64,000 nt of DNA from an uncultured Oscillospiraceae bacterium (GCA_934597255.1 CAKTQV010000003.1:1-64000); one strand, 5' to 3'. Positions 41,156 to 50,398 are shown, counted from the stretch's first letter. Numbers and translations: made by a program. The notes: generated by a model from the sequence alone, not told the origin.

Positions 41156-41602
41156 TTATTTCACCGGCTCGAGAAGCGGGCCGGTGCCGGTCTCCTCCCA
41201 CTTCACGTCTCCGCCGGTATAGAATATCTCAAATTCGCCCGTGCACAAAAGCCGGTCCCGGTCGTCGTACACCTCCGCGCCGAACAGCGCCGTGCGCCGG
41301 CCGACACGGATCAGCCGGCTCCTCGCCGTCAGCAGGCCGGTGGCCGCCGGACGCAGATAATGGATGCTGGCCGACTGGGTGAGCATGTTGCGGCCGAAGC
41401 TGGCCGAGGCCGCGCCCGTAACGCAGTCGCAAAGCTGGAACAGAAGGCTCCCGTGGGCGACGCCCTGCGGGTTGCGGCCATCCTGCGTCAGCTCCACCTG
41501 ACATTCGCAGTAGCCCTCCTCCAGCACCGTGAACCGAATATTGTTCCAGCGGTTGAAGCCAGGGAGGGTGTTGAGAACTTCTTTGAATTTTACCAGATCC
41601 AT
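41156..41602 (-). CDS. PaaI-like hotdog thioesterase
   Basis: A 148-residue hotdog-fold thioesterase. The motif NPQGVAHGSLLFQLCDCVTG holds the active-site region (HGG/HGS-x-x-x-x-x-D). Homologues hydrolyse acyl- or phenylacetyl-CoA. Substrate unknown; no pathway neighbours. The minus-strand start at 41602 is followed upstream by an A/G-rich leader with GGAAAGGG as SD. Confidence 0.88.
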   Translation of the reverse strand: MDLVKFKEVLNTLPGFNRWNNIRFTVLEEGYCECQVELTQDGRNPQGVAHGSLLFQLCDCVTGAASASFGRNMLTQSASIHYLRPAATGLLTARSRLIRVGRRTALFGAEVYDDRDRLLCTGEFEIFYTGGDVKWEETGTGPLLEPVK

Positions 41603-41640
41603 TTTTCTTTTTTCCCTTTCCGCAAGTGCGCCTTCCTGTG

Positions 41641-41669
41641 GACAAGCGCGAAAAATGATGCTATACTTT
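41641..41669 (+). promoter_or_regulatory. Sigma-A promoter of the 145-residue hypothetical gene
   Basis: TGGACA (41641-41646), 17-base spacer, TATACT (41664-41669), about 41 bases before the ATG at 41711. Confidence 0.65.
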
Positions 41670-41710
41670 TACCGGCGATGTTCCGAATACAAGACAGGAG
41701 GATATGATAT

Positions 41711-42148
41711 ATGCTCATTGGCAAGGTTTTGGAGAAGACCCAGGCCGAGCAGGCCTGGCACGTCTGTGCCGACAAGCTGGCGGATAACATCCGCAACATC
41801 TGGCAGACCAACACGACGCTCGGTCTGAGCCAGTGGGAGGAAGCGCTGTCCGAGGATCCCAACGCGCTGGCCGGTCTGCGCGAGGAGGGCTTTACCAACC
41901 TCGTCGGCGTGGACTACATCTTCAAATGGTGGGGCGCCGAGGACTCCGAGGAGCTGGCCGGCGAGATCAACGTGATCTGGAAGGTCGGCACGCCCGACGG
42001 CATCAACTGCTACCGCAGCTGGCTGAAGATCGCCGACCGCGACTTCGTCCTTGGCCTGTACAGAACCGAGCGCGAAAAGCGCGAGGCCAACCGCGCCGCC
42101 TTCCGCGACGCTTTCGCCGTCTGGCAGGAGCTGTTCACCCAGCTTTGA
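41711..42148 (+). CDS. Conserved-looking hypothetical protein, unrecognised
   Basis: A 145-residue soluble acidic protein I cannot assign. It is rich in Trp (seven or more) and in amphipathic helices, starts MLIGKVLEKTQAEQAWHV and ends FAVWQELFTQL. No signal peptide or membrane segment. A good promoter (41641-41669) and SD (AGGAGG, ten bases upstream) support expression. The next rightward terminators are at 42420-42481, beyond an oppositely oriented small gene. Confidence 0.75.
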   Translation: MLIGKVLEKTQAEQAWHVCADKLADNIRNIWQTNTTLGLSQWEEALSEDPNALAGLREEGFTNLVGVDYIFKWWGAEDSEELAGEINVIWKVGTPDGINCYRSWLKIADRDFVLGLYRTEREKREANRAAFRDAFAVWQELFTQL

Positions 42149-42166
42149 CCCCCCTTGGCGCCGGTC

Positions 42167-42391
42167 TCAGCCCAGCTTTGCCTTCACGGCGGCAAGCAGC
42201 CCGGAGGCCCGGCCGGCAAGCTTGAGCACGAGCGATTTGCACGCCCCCAGCACCAGGACGGCCGCGACTGTCATTACGACCGCAAAGATCAGGCATTTCC
42301 ACCACTCCCAGTTCCAGGCATAGGCCTGCAGAAACATCAGCACGCCAAAGATCAGGCCGATCCCCCAGAAAATCAACGTCAAAACGCTCAT
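42167..42391 (-). CDS. Small membrane protein, 74 residues
   Basis: Starting at ATG 42391 (MSVLTLIFWGIG), with AAGGAG seven bases upstream, the protein has two hydrophobic segments (LIFWGIGLIFGVLMFLQAYA; CLIFAVVMTVAAVLVLGAC) and a basic C-terminus. The longer frame to 42910 is antisense to the PPC-domain gene and is not real. No known family recognised. It ends 18 bases from the stop of the convergent gene at 42148. Confidence 0.75.
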   Translation of the reverse strand: MSVLTLIFWGIGLIFGVLMFLQAYAWNWEWWKCLIFAVVMTVAAVLVLGACKSLVLKLAGRASGLLAAVKAKLG

Positions 42392-42419
42392 ACTCCCGCT
42401 CCTTCTCGCTTTTATCCGC

Positions 42420-42481
42420 AAAAGTCCCGGGGCTTCGCCGCTTCGGGACTTTTCCGCGCCGGCCGCTCCGGCGCTTTTTTT
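42420..42481 (+). terminator. Two tandem rightward terminators between divergent genes
   Basis: AAAAGTCCCG (42420-42429) pairs with CGGGACTTTT (42444-42453). Immediately after, GCGCCGG (42456-42462) pairs with CCGGCGC (42468-42474), followed by seven T. Both act rightward, but the nearest rightward gene ends at 42148, on the other side of the leftward small membrane gene. Confidence 0.75.
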
Positions 42482-42601
42482 CTCATTATACGACAGCAAA
42501 CGCCGGATTACAAGCCGAAGCTCCGCTTGCTCTTTTCCCCCATCTGCGCTATGGTATAGACACAGCGTCCGCGCGCAGCGCGAAAACAAGGGAGGATAAC
42601 C

Positions 42602-43024
42602 ATGGAATACAGACGCTTTGGGAGCATCGTTCTCGCCCGCCTCGACCGCGGCGAGGAAATACTGACGCAGGTGAAAAAGCTGGCGCTGGCGGAAAACATA
42701 GAGCTGGCCGGCGTGCAGGCCATCGGCGCGGTCGATCATTTTACCGTCGGCGTATACCGCGTCGCGGAGCAGAAATACTACGCGAACGAATTTACCGGCA
42801 GCTATGAGATCGTCTCGCTGTCCGGGACGATCGACCGTATGAACGGCGAATACTACTGCCATCTGCATATGAGCGCCGGCAACGAGCGCGGCGAGGTGTT
42901 CGGCGGCCATCTCAACGAAGCGCGCGTGAGCGCGACGTGCGAAATGCGCATCACCGTCATCGACGGCGCCGTCGACCGCATCCGCGACGGCGAGACCGGA
43001 TTGAATCTGTTCAAATTTTTATAA
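42602..43024 (+). CDS. PPC/DUF296-domain protein
   Basis: A 140-residue single-domain protein of the plant/prokaryote conserved (DUF296) family. The metal-binding His cluster and motif are readable: YCHLHMSAGNERGEVFGGHL, then a strand rich in T/E (SATCEMRITVI). Prokaryotic members are trimeric with unknown role; the DNA-binding label in databases is inherited from plant AT-hook proteins. The SD GGGAGG is seven bases upstream of ATG 42602. Monocistronic. Confidence 0.88.
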   Translation: MEYRRFGSIVLARLDRGEEILTQVKKLALAENIELAGVQAIGAVDHFTVGVYRVAEQKYYANEFTGSYEIVSLSGTIDRMNGEYYCHLHMSAGNERGEVFGGHLNEARVSATCEMRITVIDGAVDRIRDGETGLNLFKFL

Positions 43025-43035
43025 ACCAGTTCCGA

Positions 43036-43083
43036 CAAAAGCACCCCCGCGCGGCGTCCGGCCGCGCGGGGGCGTCTTTTTTC
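43036..43083. terminator. Bidirectional terminator between the PPC gene and polC
   Basis: CCCCCGCGCGGC (43044-43055) pairs with GCCGCGCGGGGG (43061-43072). TTTTTT follows on the right and AAAA lies on the left for the polC side. Confidence 0.85.
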
Positions 43084-43091
43084 CCGCCGTC

Positions 43092-46000
43092 TCAGAACAG
43101 GCTCATCTGGCTTTCCTCCGGCATGGAGCCGAAGGCGCCAAGCTCCCGCAAAACGGCAAAGTGGCTCTGGCTGACCTTCGGGCAGGCCGCCGCGATCTCC
43201 TCGATGGACACGAAATCGCTCCGCTGGCTGCGCGCGCGGGCCAGATCGACCGCCGCCGTCTCCCCGAGACCGGCCACCGCCACGAAGGGCACGCGCAGCA
43301 GCCGGTCCCCCACGGGGAGAAATTTGGCCGCATCCGATTCGTACAGATCGACCGGCGCGAAATCAAAGCCGCGCATGTAAAACTCATACACCATCTCCAG
43401 CGTCGTGACAAGGTCCTCTTCCTTGGCGGTGGCGTTGGGGTTGGCGTTGATCTCCTTGATCTTGTTTTTGACCTTATTGATCCCCTGCGTCATCATCACC
43501 GCGTCGAACGAATCCTTCTGGCTGCGGCGGTAAAACAGCGCCGAATAAAACGCCAGCGGATAATGCACCTTGTACCACGCGATGCGGAACGCCATCAGCA
43601 CGTAAGCCACGGCGTGCGCCTTGGGGAACAGGTATTCGATCTTGTGGCACGAGTCGATGTACCAGTCCGGGACATGGTGCTCGCGCATGGTCTGCTCCTG
43701 CTCGTCCGTGAGCTGCTTGTTTTTCTTGCGGACGTTTTCCATGGACTTGAACGCCGTGTTCGCGTCGATGCCCATGCTCATCAGATACAGCATGATGTCG
43801 TCGCGGCAGCCGATGGTCTCGCTGACGGCGGCCGTACCGGATTTGATGAGATCCTGCGCGTTGCCGAGCCACACGCCGGTGCCGTGGGAATAGCCGGACA
43901 GCCGCACGAGCATGTCGAATTTGTCCGGCTGCGTGTCCACGAGCATCTGGCGCGTGAAGCCCGTTCCGAACTCGGGGATGCCGAGCGAGCCGGTCTGGCC
44001 GATGATGGGGTCGTCGTCCGGCACGCCGAGCGCCTTTGGCGACTTGAACAGGCTCATCGTCTCCGCATCGTCGAGCCGGATGGTCTTGGCGTCCGTCCCC
44101 GTGAGATGCTCGAGCATATTGATCATGGTGGGGTTATCGTGGCCTAGCTCGTCGAGCTTGAGCAGATAATCCTCCATGAAGTGGTATTCCAGATGGGTCG
44201 TGATGATGCCGGAGCCGGCGTCGTCCGCGGGATGCTGCACGGGACAGAAATCCGTCACGTCCATATCCTGCGGGATAATGACCAGCCCGCCGGGATGCTG
44301 GCCGGTGGTGCGCTTGACGCCCACAAGGCCCTGCGCCAGCCGGTTCATCTCCGCCTGGTTGAAGTGCAGCCCCTTCTCCTCGGCGTATTTCTTGACGTAG
44401 CCGTAGGCCGTCTTTTCCGCGATCGTGCCGACGGTGCCGGCCTTGAACACGTGATCGGCGCCGAAGAGCGTCTTGGTATACTCGTGCGCTTTGGCCTGAT
44501 ATTCGCCGGAGAAGTTCAGATCGATATCGGGCACCTTGTCGCCCTTGATGCCGAGGAACGTGGCAAAGGGGATGTCAAAGCCCTCTTTTTTCATCTCCAC
44601 GCCGCAGTCCGGGCACAGCTTGTCCGGCATATCCGCGCCGCAGCCGTAGCCCTTGCCGGATTCAAAATCCGTCCGGAAGCACTTCGGGCAGAGATAATGC
44701 GCCGGCAGGGAGTTCACCTCCGTGATGCCGGACAGATACGCCACGAGCGACGATCCGACGCTGCCGCGGCTGCCGACAAGATAGCCGTGGGCGTTGGAAT
44801 CAGCCACCAGCTTCTGCGCCGACATGTAGATCACGTCGAAATGGCGCGACAGGATCGTGTCCATCTCCAGCTCCACGCGGTCGGTGATGATCTTTTCGGG
44901 ATGCTCGCCGTAAAGCTCGCGCAGGCGGCCGTAGACCAGATCCTTGAGCTGGCCGTCGGAGTTTTCGATGACCGGCGGGTAAAGATGGTGCTCCGGCAGC
45001 AGCGCGATCTGCCCCTCGACCCGGTCGGCGATGGCGCGCGTGTTCGTGACGACGACCTCGTAGGCCTTTTCCTCGCCGAGATACGAAAATTCCTCCAGCA
45101 TCTCGTCCGTCGTGCGCAGGTACAGCGGCATATCCTGATCGGCGTCGGAAAAGCCCTTGGAATTGAGCAGGATGTGGCGGTATATCTCGTCCTCGGGGTC
45201 TATGAAATGCGAGTCGCCCGTGGCGCACACGGGGATGCCCAGCTCCTCGCCAAGCGCGACGACGCGCCGGTTGAAGCCGCGCAGCTCCTCCTCCGTCTCC
45301 GCCGAGCCGTTCTGCAGCATGAACATATTGTTCGCCAGCGGCATGATCTCCAGATAGTCGTAAAACGACGCGATGCGCCGCAGCTCCGCCTCGCTCCGGT
45401 GGCGCACCACGGCCTGAAACAGCTCGCCCGCCTCGCAGGCCGAGCCGACGATCAGCCCCTCCCGATGCTGCATGAGCAGGCTTTTCGGAATGATCGGGTT
45501 TTTGCGGAAATGCTCCAGATGGCTCTTTGAGACAAGCTCGTAAAGGTTTTTCAGCCCCGTCCGGTTTTTCACCAGGATGGATATGTGCCGCGTGCGCGGC
45601 GGGCGTCCCTTCTTGCGCAGCGCGACGCAAAGCTCGTTCGCCTCCGAAAGCGTCGTCACGCCCCGCTCCGACAGCCGCCGCAGAAACGCCTCCAGCAGCC
45701 GCGCGCACACCGTCGCGTCGTCCACGGCGCGGTGGTGATTGAACGGCGGCAGCCCCAGATGGTCGGAAACAACGTCGAGCTTATAGCGCTTTAGCCCGGG
45801 AAGCAGGCTCTGCGCCAGCGCCAGCGTGTCGCAGTAGAGCGGGTGGAAGGGCCGTCCCATGCGCCCGGCCGCCGCCGTGATGAAGCCGACGTCAAAGTCG
45901 GCGTTGTGCGCGCACAGGGGCCGGCCGCCGGCAAAGTCCAGGAATTTTCCCACGACCTCCGCCTCATCCGGCGCGTCGAACACGTCCTTGTCGCGGATGC

Positions 46001-47066
46001 CGGTCAGGCGCTGTATCGCCGGCGGGATGGGCCGCCCGGGATTGACAAAGCTCTGAAAATGATCGATCATGCGGCCGTCCTTATAGATGACCGCGCCGAT
46101 CTCCGTGATGCGGTCGTCCACATCGGAAAGGCCCGTCGTTTCAATATCGAACACGCAGAACTCCCCGTCCAGCGGCGCGTCCCCCTCGCCGCGGACGGCG
46201 GCGAATTCGTCCACGTCGTTCGACAGATAGCCCTCGACGCCGTATATGACCTTCACGCCGGTCTTCGCGGCGGCGGAGCCGGCATCCGGGAACGCCTGCA
46301 CCACGCCGTGATCCGTCACGGCGATGGCGTCCATGCCCCATGCGGCCGCGCGCCGGACCAGATCGCCGGGGTCGCTGAGCGCGTCCATGGACGAAAAGCG
46401 GGTATGCGCGTGCAGCTCCACGCGCTTTTCCTTCGCGCGGTCCTGCCGTATCGCCGGCTTGTCCGCCGTCTGTATATGCCGCGGCTCGAGCTCCAGCTCC
46501 TTATCGTAGCTGTTGAATTTCATCGCGCCGGACACAAGCAGATACATGCCCGGCTTCACCTTATCGATGACGCTGCTGTCGTCCTCCCGGCTGAAAAACT
46601 TCGACACGCGCACCGAGCCGGTGCCGTCGGTCATGTCAAACTGCAGCACATGCGCGCCCAGCCGCTGTATCTCGCGGCTGTCCACGGCGAACACGCGCCC
46701 CTCCACGTTGACGCGGCTGAGATCGGACGTGAGCGCGTCCATCGGCGTGACAGCGCCCTTGACCGCCTTTCCGAACAGCACCTGCGCCGATTTTTTTCCG
46801 CCGGCCGCCGGCGCCGGCGCGCGCTCCTCGCGCGGAAAATCCGCCTCGATGCTCACGCCGGCCAGACCAAAGTCGGCCGCGATGGCGCCCTCCAGCGCGC
46901 TGATATCCGCCGGGGCGGGCCGGGCGGCAAAATGCGCCGCCACGCGCAGCGTCATGCTCCCGCGCCGCAGCGCCGCCTCCGTGACATAGGCCTTATCCAA
47001 TCCGCCCGCCACGCCGCCCAGCGCCGCGCAGCAGGGGAACATCTCCAAAAATGCAGTCTTATCCAA
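43092..47066 (-). CDS. polC: DNA polymerase III alpha subunit, Gram-positive PolC type
   Basis: A 1324-residue replicative polymerase. Order: N-terminal domain and OB fold (about 130-210, VNVEGRVFAVDSREIQRLGA), PHP domain interrupted by the proofreading exonuclease (ELHAHTRFSSMDALSD near 217; exonuclease FDIETTG, HNADFD and HRAVDD), a zinc finger (CPKCFRTDF and CPDCGVEM), then the palm with DIDLNFSGEY. Somewhat shorter than B. subtilis PolC, mostly in the N-terminal region. The start is TTG 47066, 13 bases after the ispG stop, with only a weak SD (AAGGGATCGG). Last gene of the pyrH-to-polC cluster. Confidence 0.96.
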   Translation of the reverse strand: MDKTAFLEMFPCCAALGGVAGGLDKAYVTEAALRRGSMTLRVAAHFAARPAPADISALEGAIAADFGLAGVSIEADFPREERAPAPAAGGKKSAQVLFGKAVKGAVTPMDALTSDLSRVNVEGRVFAVDSREIQRLGAHVLQFDMTDGTGSVRVSKFFSREDDSSVIDKVKPGMYLLVSGAMKFNSYDKELELEPRHIQTADKPAIRQDRAKEKRVELHAHTRFSSMDALSDPGDLVRRAAAWGMDAIAVTDHGVVQAFPDAGSAAAKTGVKVIYGVEGYLSNDVDEFAAVRGEGDAPLDGEFCVFDIETTGLSDVDDRITEIGAVIYKDGRMIDHFQSFVNPGRPIPPAIQRLTGIRDKDVFDAPDEAEVVGKFLDFAGGRPLCAHNADFDVGFITAAAGRMGRPFHPLYCDTLALAQSLLPGLKRYKLDVVSDHLGLPPFNHHRAVDDATVCARLLEAFLRRLSERGVTTLSEANELCVALRKKGRPPRTRHISILVKNRTGLKNLYELVSKSHLEHFRKNPIIPKSLLMQHREGLIVGSACEAGELFQAVVRHRSEAELRRIASFYDYLEIMPLANNMFMLQNGSAETEEELRGFNRRVVALGEELGIPVCATGDSHFIDPEDEIYRHILLNSKGFSDADQDMPLYLRTTDEMLEEFSYLGEEKAYEVVVTNTRAIADRVEGQIALLPEHHLYPPVIENSDGQLKDLVYGRLRELYGEHPEKIITDRVELEMDTILSRHFDVIYMSAQKLVADSNAHGYLVGSRGSVGSSLVAYLSGITEVNSLPAHYLCPKCFRTDFESGKGYGCGADMPDKLCPDCGVEMKKEGFDIPFATFLGIKGDKVPDIDLNFSGEYQAKAHEYTKTLFGADHVFKAGTVGTIAEKTAYGYVKKYAEEKGLHFNQAEMNRLAQGLVGVKRTTGQHPGGLVIIPQDMDVTDFCPVQHPADDAGSGIITTHLEYHFMEDYLLKLDELGHDNPTMINMLEHLTGTDAKTIRLDDAETMSLFKSPKALGVPDDDPIIGQTGSLGIPEFGTGFTRQMLVDTQPDKFDMLVRLSGYSHGTGVWLGNAQDLIKSGTAAVSETIGCRDDIMLYLMSMGIDANTAFKSMENVRKKNKQLTDEQEQTMREHHVPDWYIDSCHKIEYLFPKAHAVAYVLMAFRIAWYKVHYPLAFYSALFYRRSQKDSFDAVMMTQGINKVKNKIKEINANPNATAKEEDLVTTLEMVYEFYMRGFDFAPVDLYESDAAKFLPVGDRLLRVPFVAVAGLGETAAVDLARARSQRSDFVSIEEIAAACPKVSQSHFAVLRELGAFGSMPEESQMSLF

Positions 47067-47079
47067 TGTTACCGATCCC

Positions 47080-48144
47080 TTATGTATGTGTTGCGTCCGA
47101 TTCGATCAGCGCCGCCAGCTCGTCGAGAAGGCGCGCCTCCGGTATCTTTGTTTTCACGACCTCGCCCCGGATGAACAGGCTTCCGAAGCCGTTGCCGCCG
47201 GCCACGCCGAAATCCGCCTCCCGCGCCTCGCCGGGGCCGTTGACCTCGCAGCCCATGACCGCCACGGTGATATCCCGGTCCAGCGACGCGAAGCGCTCCT
47301 CCACGGCGTTGGCCAGCGCGATCAGATCGATGCGCGTGCGTCCGCAGGTCGGGCACGACACGAAGCGCACGCCCCCCCCCCGCAGACCGCAGGCCTTCAG
47401 AATGGCGATCCCGGCCTTTACCTCCTCCAGCGGGTCGGCCGTGAGCGAAACGCGGATGGTGTCGCCGATGCCCTCGTTGAGCAGCGTACCGATGCCCGCG
47501 GCGGACGCCACGAGCCCGGCATAGCTCGTCCCCGCCTCGGTCACGCCCAGATGCAGCGGGCAGTCGAAGCGCTCCGCCGCCAGCCGGTAGGCCGCGACGC
47601 ATTTCGTGACCTCCGACGCCTTGACCGACAGCGCCGCGTCCTCAAATCCGACCTCGCGCAGCGCCTGCAGCTCCCCGGCCGCCGATTCCACCAGCGCCTC
47701 GGCCGTCGGCCCGCCGTATTTCTCCAGCAGCCGCCTTTCCACCGAGCCGGTATTGACACCGACACGGATGGGGATGCGCGCCGCGGCGCAGGCTCTCGCC
47801 ACCTCCGCCACGCGCTCCTTCGGGCCGATGTTCCCGGGATTGATCCGCACGGCGTTCACGCCGGCGTCCGCCGCCATAAGCGCAAGACGGTAATCAAAAT
47901 GGATGTCCGCCACCACCGGCATGGGCGCCTCGCGCATGATCGCCGGCAGCGCGCGCGCCGCCTCCTCGTTCGGGACCGCCACGCGGATGATATCGCAGCC
48001 GGCCGCCTTGAGCGCGCGCATCTGCGCCAGCGTCGCGGCCGCGTCCTGCGTTTTCGTGTTGCACATCGACTGCACCGTCACCGGCGCGCCGCCGCCGACG
48101 GGGATCCCGCCGACGTATATGCGCTTTGTTTCCTTCCGTGTCAT
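47080..48144 (-). CDS. ispG: 4-hydroxy-3-methylbut-2-enyl-diphosphate synthase IspG (GcpE)
   Basis: A 354-residue [4Fe-4S] enzyme of the MEP isoprenoid pathway, converting MEcPP to HMBPP. The cluster ligands are in FVSCPTCGRTRID and VMGCEVNGPGEA. The N-terminal TIM barrel starts with GGIPVGGGAPVTVQSMCNTKT. The gene holds a run of ten G (plus-strand C-run 47372-47381) encoding a Gly-Gly-Gly stretch; the frame is intact. It lies between rseP and polC, 22 bases after rseP. Confidence 0.96.
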   Translation of the reverse strand: MTRKETKRIYVGGIPVGGGAPVTVQSMCNTKTQDAAATLAQMRALKAAGCDIIRVAVPNEEAARALPAIMREAPMPVVADIHFDYRLALMAADAGVNAVRINPGNIGPKERVAEVARACAAARIPIRVGVNTGSVERRLLEKYGGPTAEALVESAAGELQALREVGFEDAALSVKASEVTKCVAAYRLAAERFDCPLHLGVTEAGTSYAGLVASAAGIGTLLNEGIGDTIRVSLTADPLEEVKAGIAILKACGLRGGGVRFVSCPTCGRTRIDLIALANAVEERFASLDRDITVAVMGCEVNGPGEAREADFGVAGGNGFGSLFIRGEVVKTKIPEARLLDELAALIESDATHT

Positions 48145-48166
48145 CGCTTGTATCCTCCCGCGCCCG

Positions 48167-49246
48167 TCAGCCCGCGACGATGCGCACGATATCGTTGAAC
48201 ATGACGTACACCATCAGCCCCATGAGCAGCACGAGCCCCGCGGCGTTGATATACCCTTCGTATTTCGGATCGACGCGCCGGCGCGTCAGCCGCTCCAGGC
48301 ACAGCGTCACCAGCAGGAAAAACACACGCCCGCCGTCCAGCGCCGGCAGCGGCAGCATGTTCATCACGGCCAGATTGATGGCAATGAAGGCCGCGAGATA
48401 CGCGATGTTCAGAAACGCATCGTAGGCCGTGGGCGACGCCTCGCCCGTCTGGGCGATCACGTCCACGATCCCGATCACGCCGCTCATCTGCTTCACGCCG
48501 ACCGCGCCCGTGATCAGATCGCGCAGTCCCTGCCACACCATGCGGACAAAATCCAGCGCCTCGTACCAGCTGTATTTCAGCTGCGCGGCCAGGCCCGTTT
48601 CATGCACGCCGAAATAAAAGCCGTATTTCATCTCCGTCTCGCCGGTCTCGGCGTTGACATACGCGCGCTTTGGCATATAAAAGCCCTCGAGCTTCACCTT
48701 TTTCCCGCCGCGCACGACCGTGATATTCTGATAATCGCCGTCGCCGCGGGCCAGAGCGCCGGAAACGTCAGAGGAGAAATAGATGCGGCTGCCGTTGATG
48801 CGCCAGAACACGTCGCCCTCCATGAGCGCCTGCTCTCCCTCGTAGGGACAGCCGTCCATAAAGGCGGTGATCTGCGGCGTGGCAAAGGAATCGAGCTGGG
48901 AAAAGCACACGATGATGAGCACAAAGCCCAGCAGGAAATTCATAAACGCGCCGGCGCATAAGATCACGACGCGCTTCCATGCCGCCGCGTTCGTGAACGC
49001 GTGCGGGTCGCCGCTCGCCTCGTCCTCGCCCTCCATGGCGCAGAAGCCGCCGATGGGCAGGCAGCGCAGCGACAGCTTCGTGCCGCTTTTCGTCTGCTTC
49101 GTCCACAGGACGGGCCCCATGCCCATTGCAAATTCCAGCACCGTCACGCCGCAGGCGCGCGCCGCCAGAAAGTGGCCCAGCTCATGGATGCCGATGAGTA
49201 CGCCGAAAATGAAAACGGCGACGAGGATATAAAGGACTGTGCTCAT
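48167..49246 (-). CDS. rseP: Site-2 intramembrane zinc metalloprotease RseP (YluC)
   Basis: A 359-residue M50 protease with four membrane segments. The zinc motif HELGH is at residues 21-25, an interrupted PDZ-like domain lies in the middle, and the NLAVMNMLPLPALDGGR motif near residue 290 is the third-ligand LDG segment. It cleaves transmembrane substrates such as anti-sigma factors and leftover signal peptides. It lies nine bases after dxr, in the usual dxr-rseP-ispG order. Confidence 0.95.
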   Translation of the reverse strand: MSTVLYILVAVFIFGVLIGIHELGHFLAARACGVTVLEFAMGMGPVLWTKQTKSGTKLSLRCLPIGGFCAMEGEDEASGDPHAFTNAAAWKRVVILCAGAFMNFLLGFVLIIVCFSQLDSFATPQITAFMDGCPYEGEQALMEGDVFWRINGSRIYFSSDVSGALARGDGDYQNITVVRGGKKVKLEGFYMPKRAYVNAETGETEMKYGFYFGVHETGLAAQLKYSWYEALDFVRMVWQGLRDLITGAVGVKQMSGVIGIVDVIAQTGEASPTAYDAFLNIAYLAAFIAINLAVMNMLPLPALDGGRVFFLLVTLCLERLTRRRVDPKYEGYINAAGLVLLMGLMVYVMFNDIVRIVAG

Positions 49247-49255
49247 GTGATCTCC

Positions 49256-50398
49256 TTATTGATAAAGCGCGTATACGAATTCCCTTGCGGCCGCATCCGC
49301 CTCCAGGATCTGCGAAAGCGCAGGCTGCTCGATAAAATCTATGCCGTCCACCGCCGCAGCAACACTGTCGTATATTTCATTATACCCGATCCGGCGCGCC
49401 AGAAACAGGCCGACCGCCGCTTCGTTCGCCGCCGACAGGACCGCCGGCGCGCTTCCGCCGGTGCGGGCGCATTCGATGGCCAGCGCCAGACAGGGCGTTT
49501 TTTCGAAGTCCGGCTTTTCAAAGCTGAAGTCCCGCATGGCCGTCCAGTCGAGCCGCTCATACGGCGAGGGCACGCGCTCCGGCCAGCTCATGGCGTACTG
49601 GATGGGCAGCCCCATATCCGGCACGGCAAGCTGCGCCAGCACCGTCCCGTCCGCCAGCTCCACCATGGAATGGATAACGCTCTGCGGATGCACCACGACC
49701 TCGATATCATCCGGCGAAACGGAAAACAGATGCATCGCCTCGATGAATTCCAGGCCCTTGTTCATCATGGTCGAGCTGTCCACGGATATCTTGGCGCCCA
49801 TGCTCCAGTTCGGATGCTTCACGGCCTGCTCCGGCATCACATCCGCGGTCTCGGCGCGGCTTTTGCCCCGGAAGGGGCCGCCGGAGCCGGTCAGCAGAAT
49901 GCGCCTGAGCTGTTCCCGCCGCCCCTCCAGACACTGGAAAATGGCCGAATGCTCGGAATCGACGGGCACGATCTCGGCGCCCGCCTCCGCCGCCGCCCGC
50001 ATCACGAGCCGCCCGGCGCACACCAGCGTTTCCTTGTTGGCCAGACAGATGCGCTTTTTCTGCGCGATGGCGTCGAGCGTCGGCAGCAGCCCCACCGAGC
50101 CGGACACCGCCGTCACGACCGCGTCGCAGTCCGCCATCACGGCGGCCTCGCGCAGCGACTGCATGCCCCCGCCGACGCGGACGGGCGTATCGGCCAGCGC
50201 CAGACGCAGCCGCGCCGCCGCCCCCTCGTCGAACACGGAGACAAACTCAGGTTTATATTTCCGCGCCTGCTCCTCCAGCCGGGCGATATCGCGGTGGGCG
50301 CTGATCGCCCGCACACGCACGCCGAGATGCTCCGCCGCCGCCAGCGACTGGCGGCCGATGGAGCCGGTCGAGCCGAGAATGGAAACAGTTTTTATCAT
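49256..50398 (-). CDS. dxr: 1-deoxy-D-xylulose-5-phosphate reductoisomerase
   Basis: A 380-residue enzyme catalysing the second MEP-pathway step. NADPH binding is at SILGSTGSIGRQSL (residues 6-19). Metal and substrate residues are in VPVDSEHSAIFQCL, TGSGGPFRG and NHPNWSMGAKISVDS-like HPNWSMGAKISVDSSTMM. I start at ATG 50398 (MIKTVSILGSTG); the upstream extension is the uppS gene in another frame. It overlaps the uppS stop by four bases. cdsA, usually between uppS and dxr in Clostridia, is missing here. Confidence 0.95.
   Translation of the reverse strand: MIKTVSILGSTGSIGRQSLAAAEHLGVRVRAISAHRDIARLEEQARKYKPEFVSVFDEGAAARLRLALADTPVRVGGGMQSLREAAVMADCDAVVTAVSGSVGLLPTLDAIAQKKRICLANKETLVCAGRLVMRAAAEAGAEIVPVDSEHSAIFQCLEGRREQLRRILLTGSGGPFRGKSRAETADVMPEQAVKHPNWSMGAKISVDSSTMMNKGLEFIEAMHLFSVSPDDIEVVVHPQSVIHSMVELADGTVLAQLAVPDMGLPIQYAMSWPERVPSPYERLDWTAMRDFSFEKPDFEKTPCLALAIECARTGGSAPAVLSAANEAAVGLFLARRIGYNEIYDSVAAAVDGIDFIEQPALSQILEADAAAREFVYALYQ

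Noticed and set aside
42167..42910. The 247-residue frame that contains the small membrane protein
   Set aside because: Only the last 74 residues look like a protein and have an SD; the rest is antisense to the PPC-domain gene.
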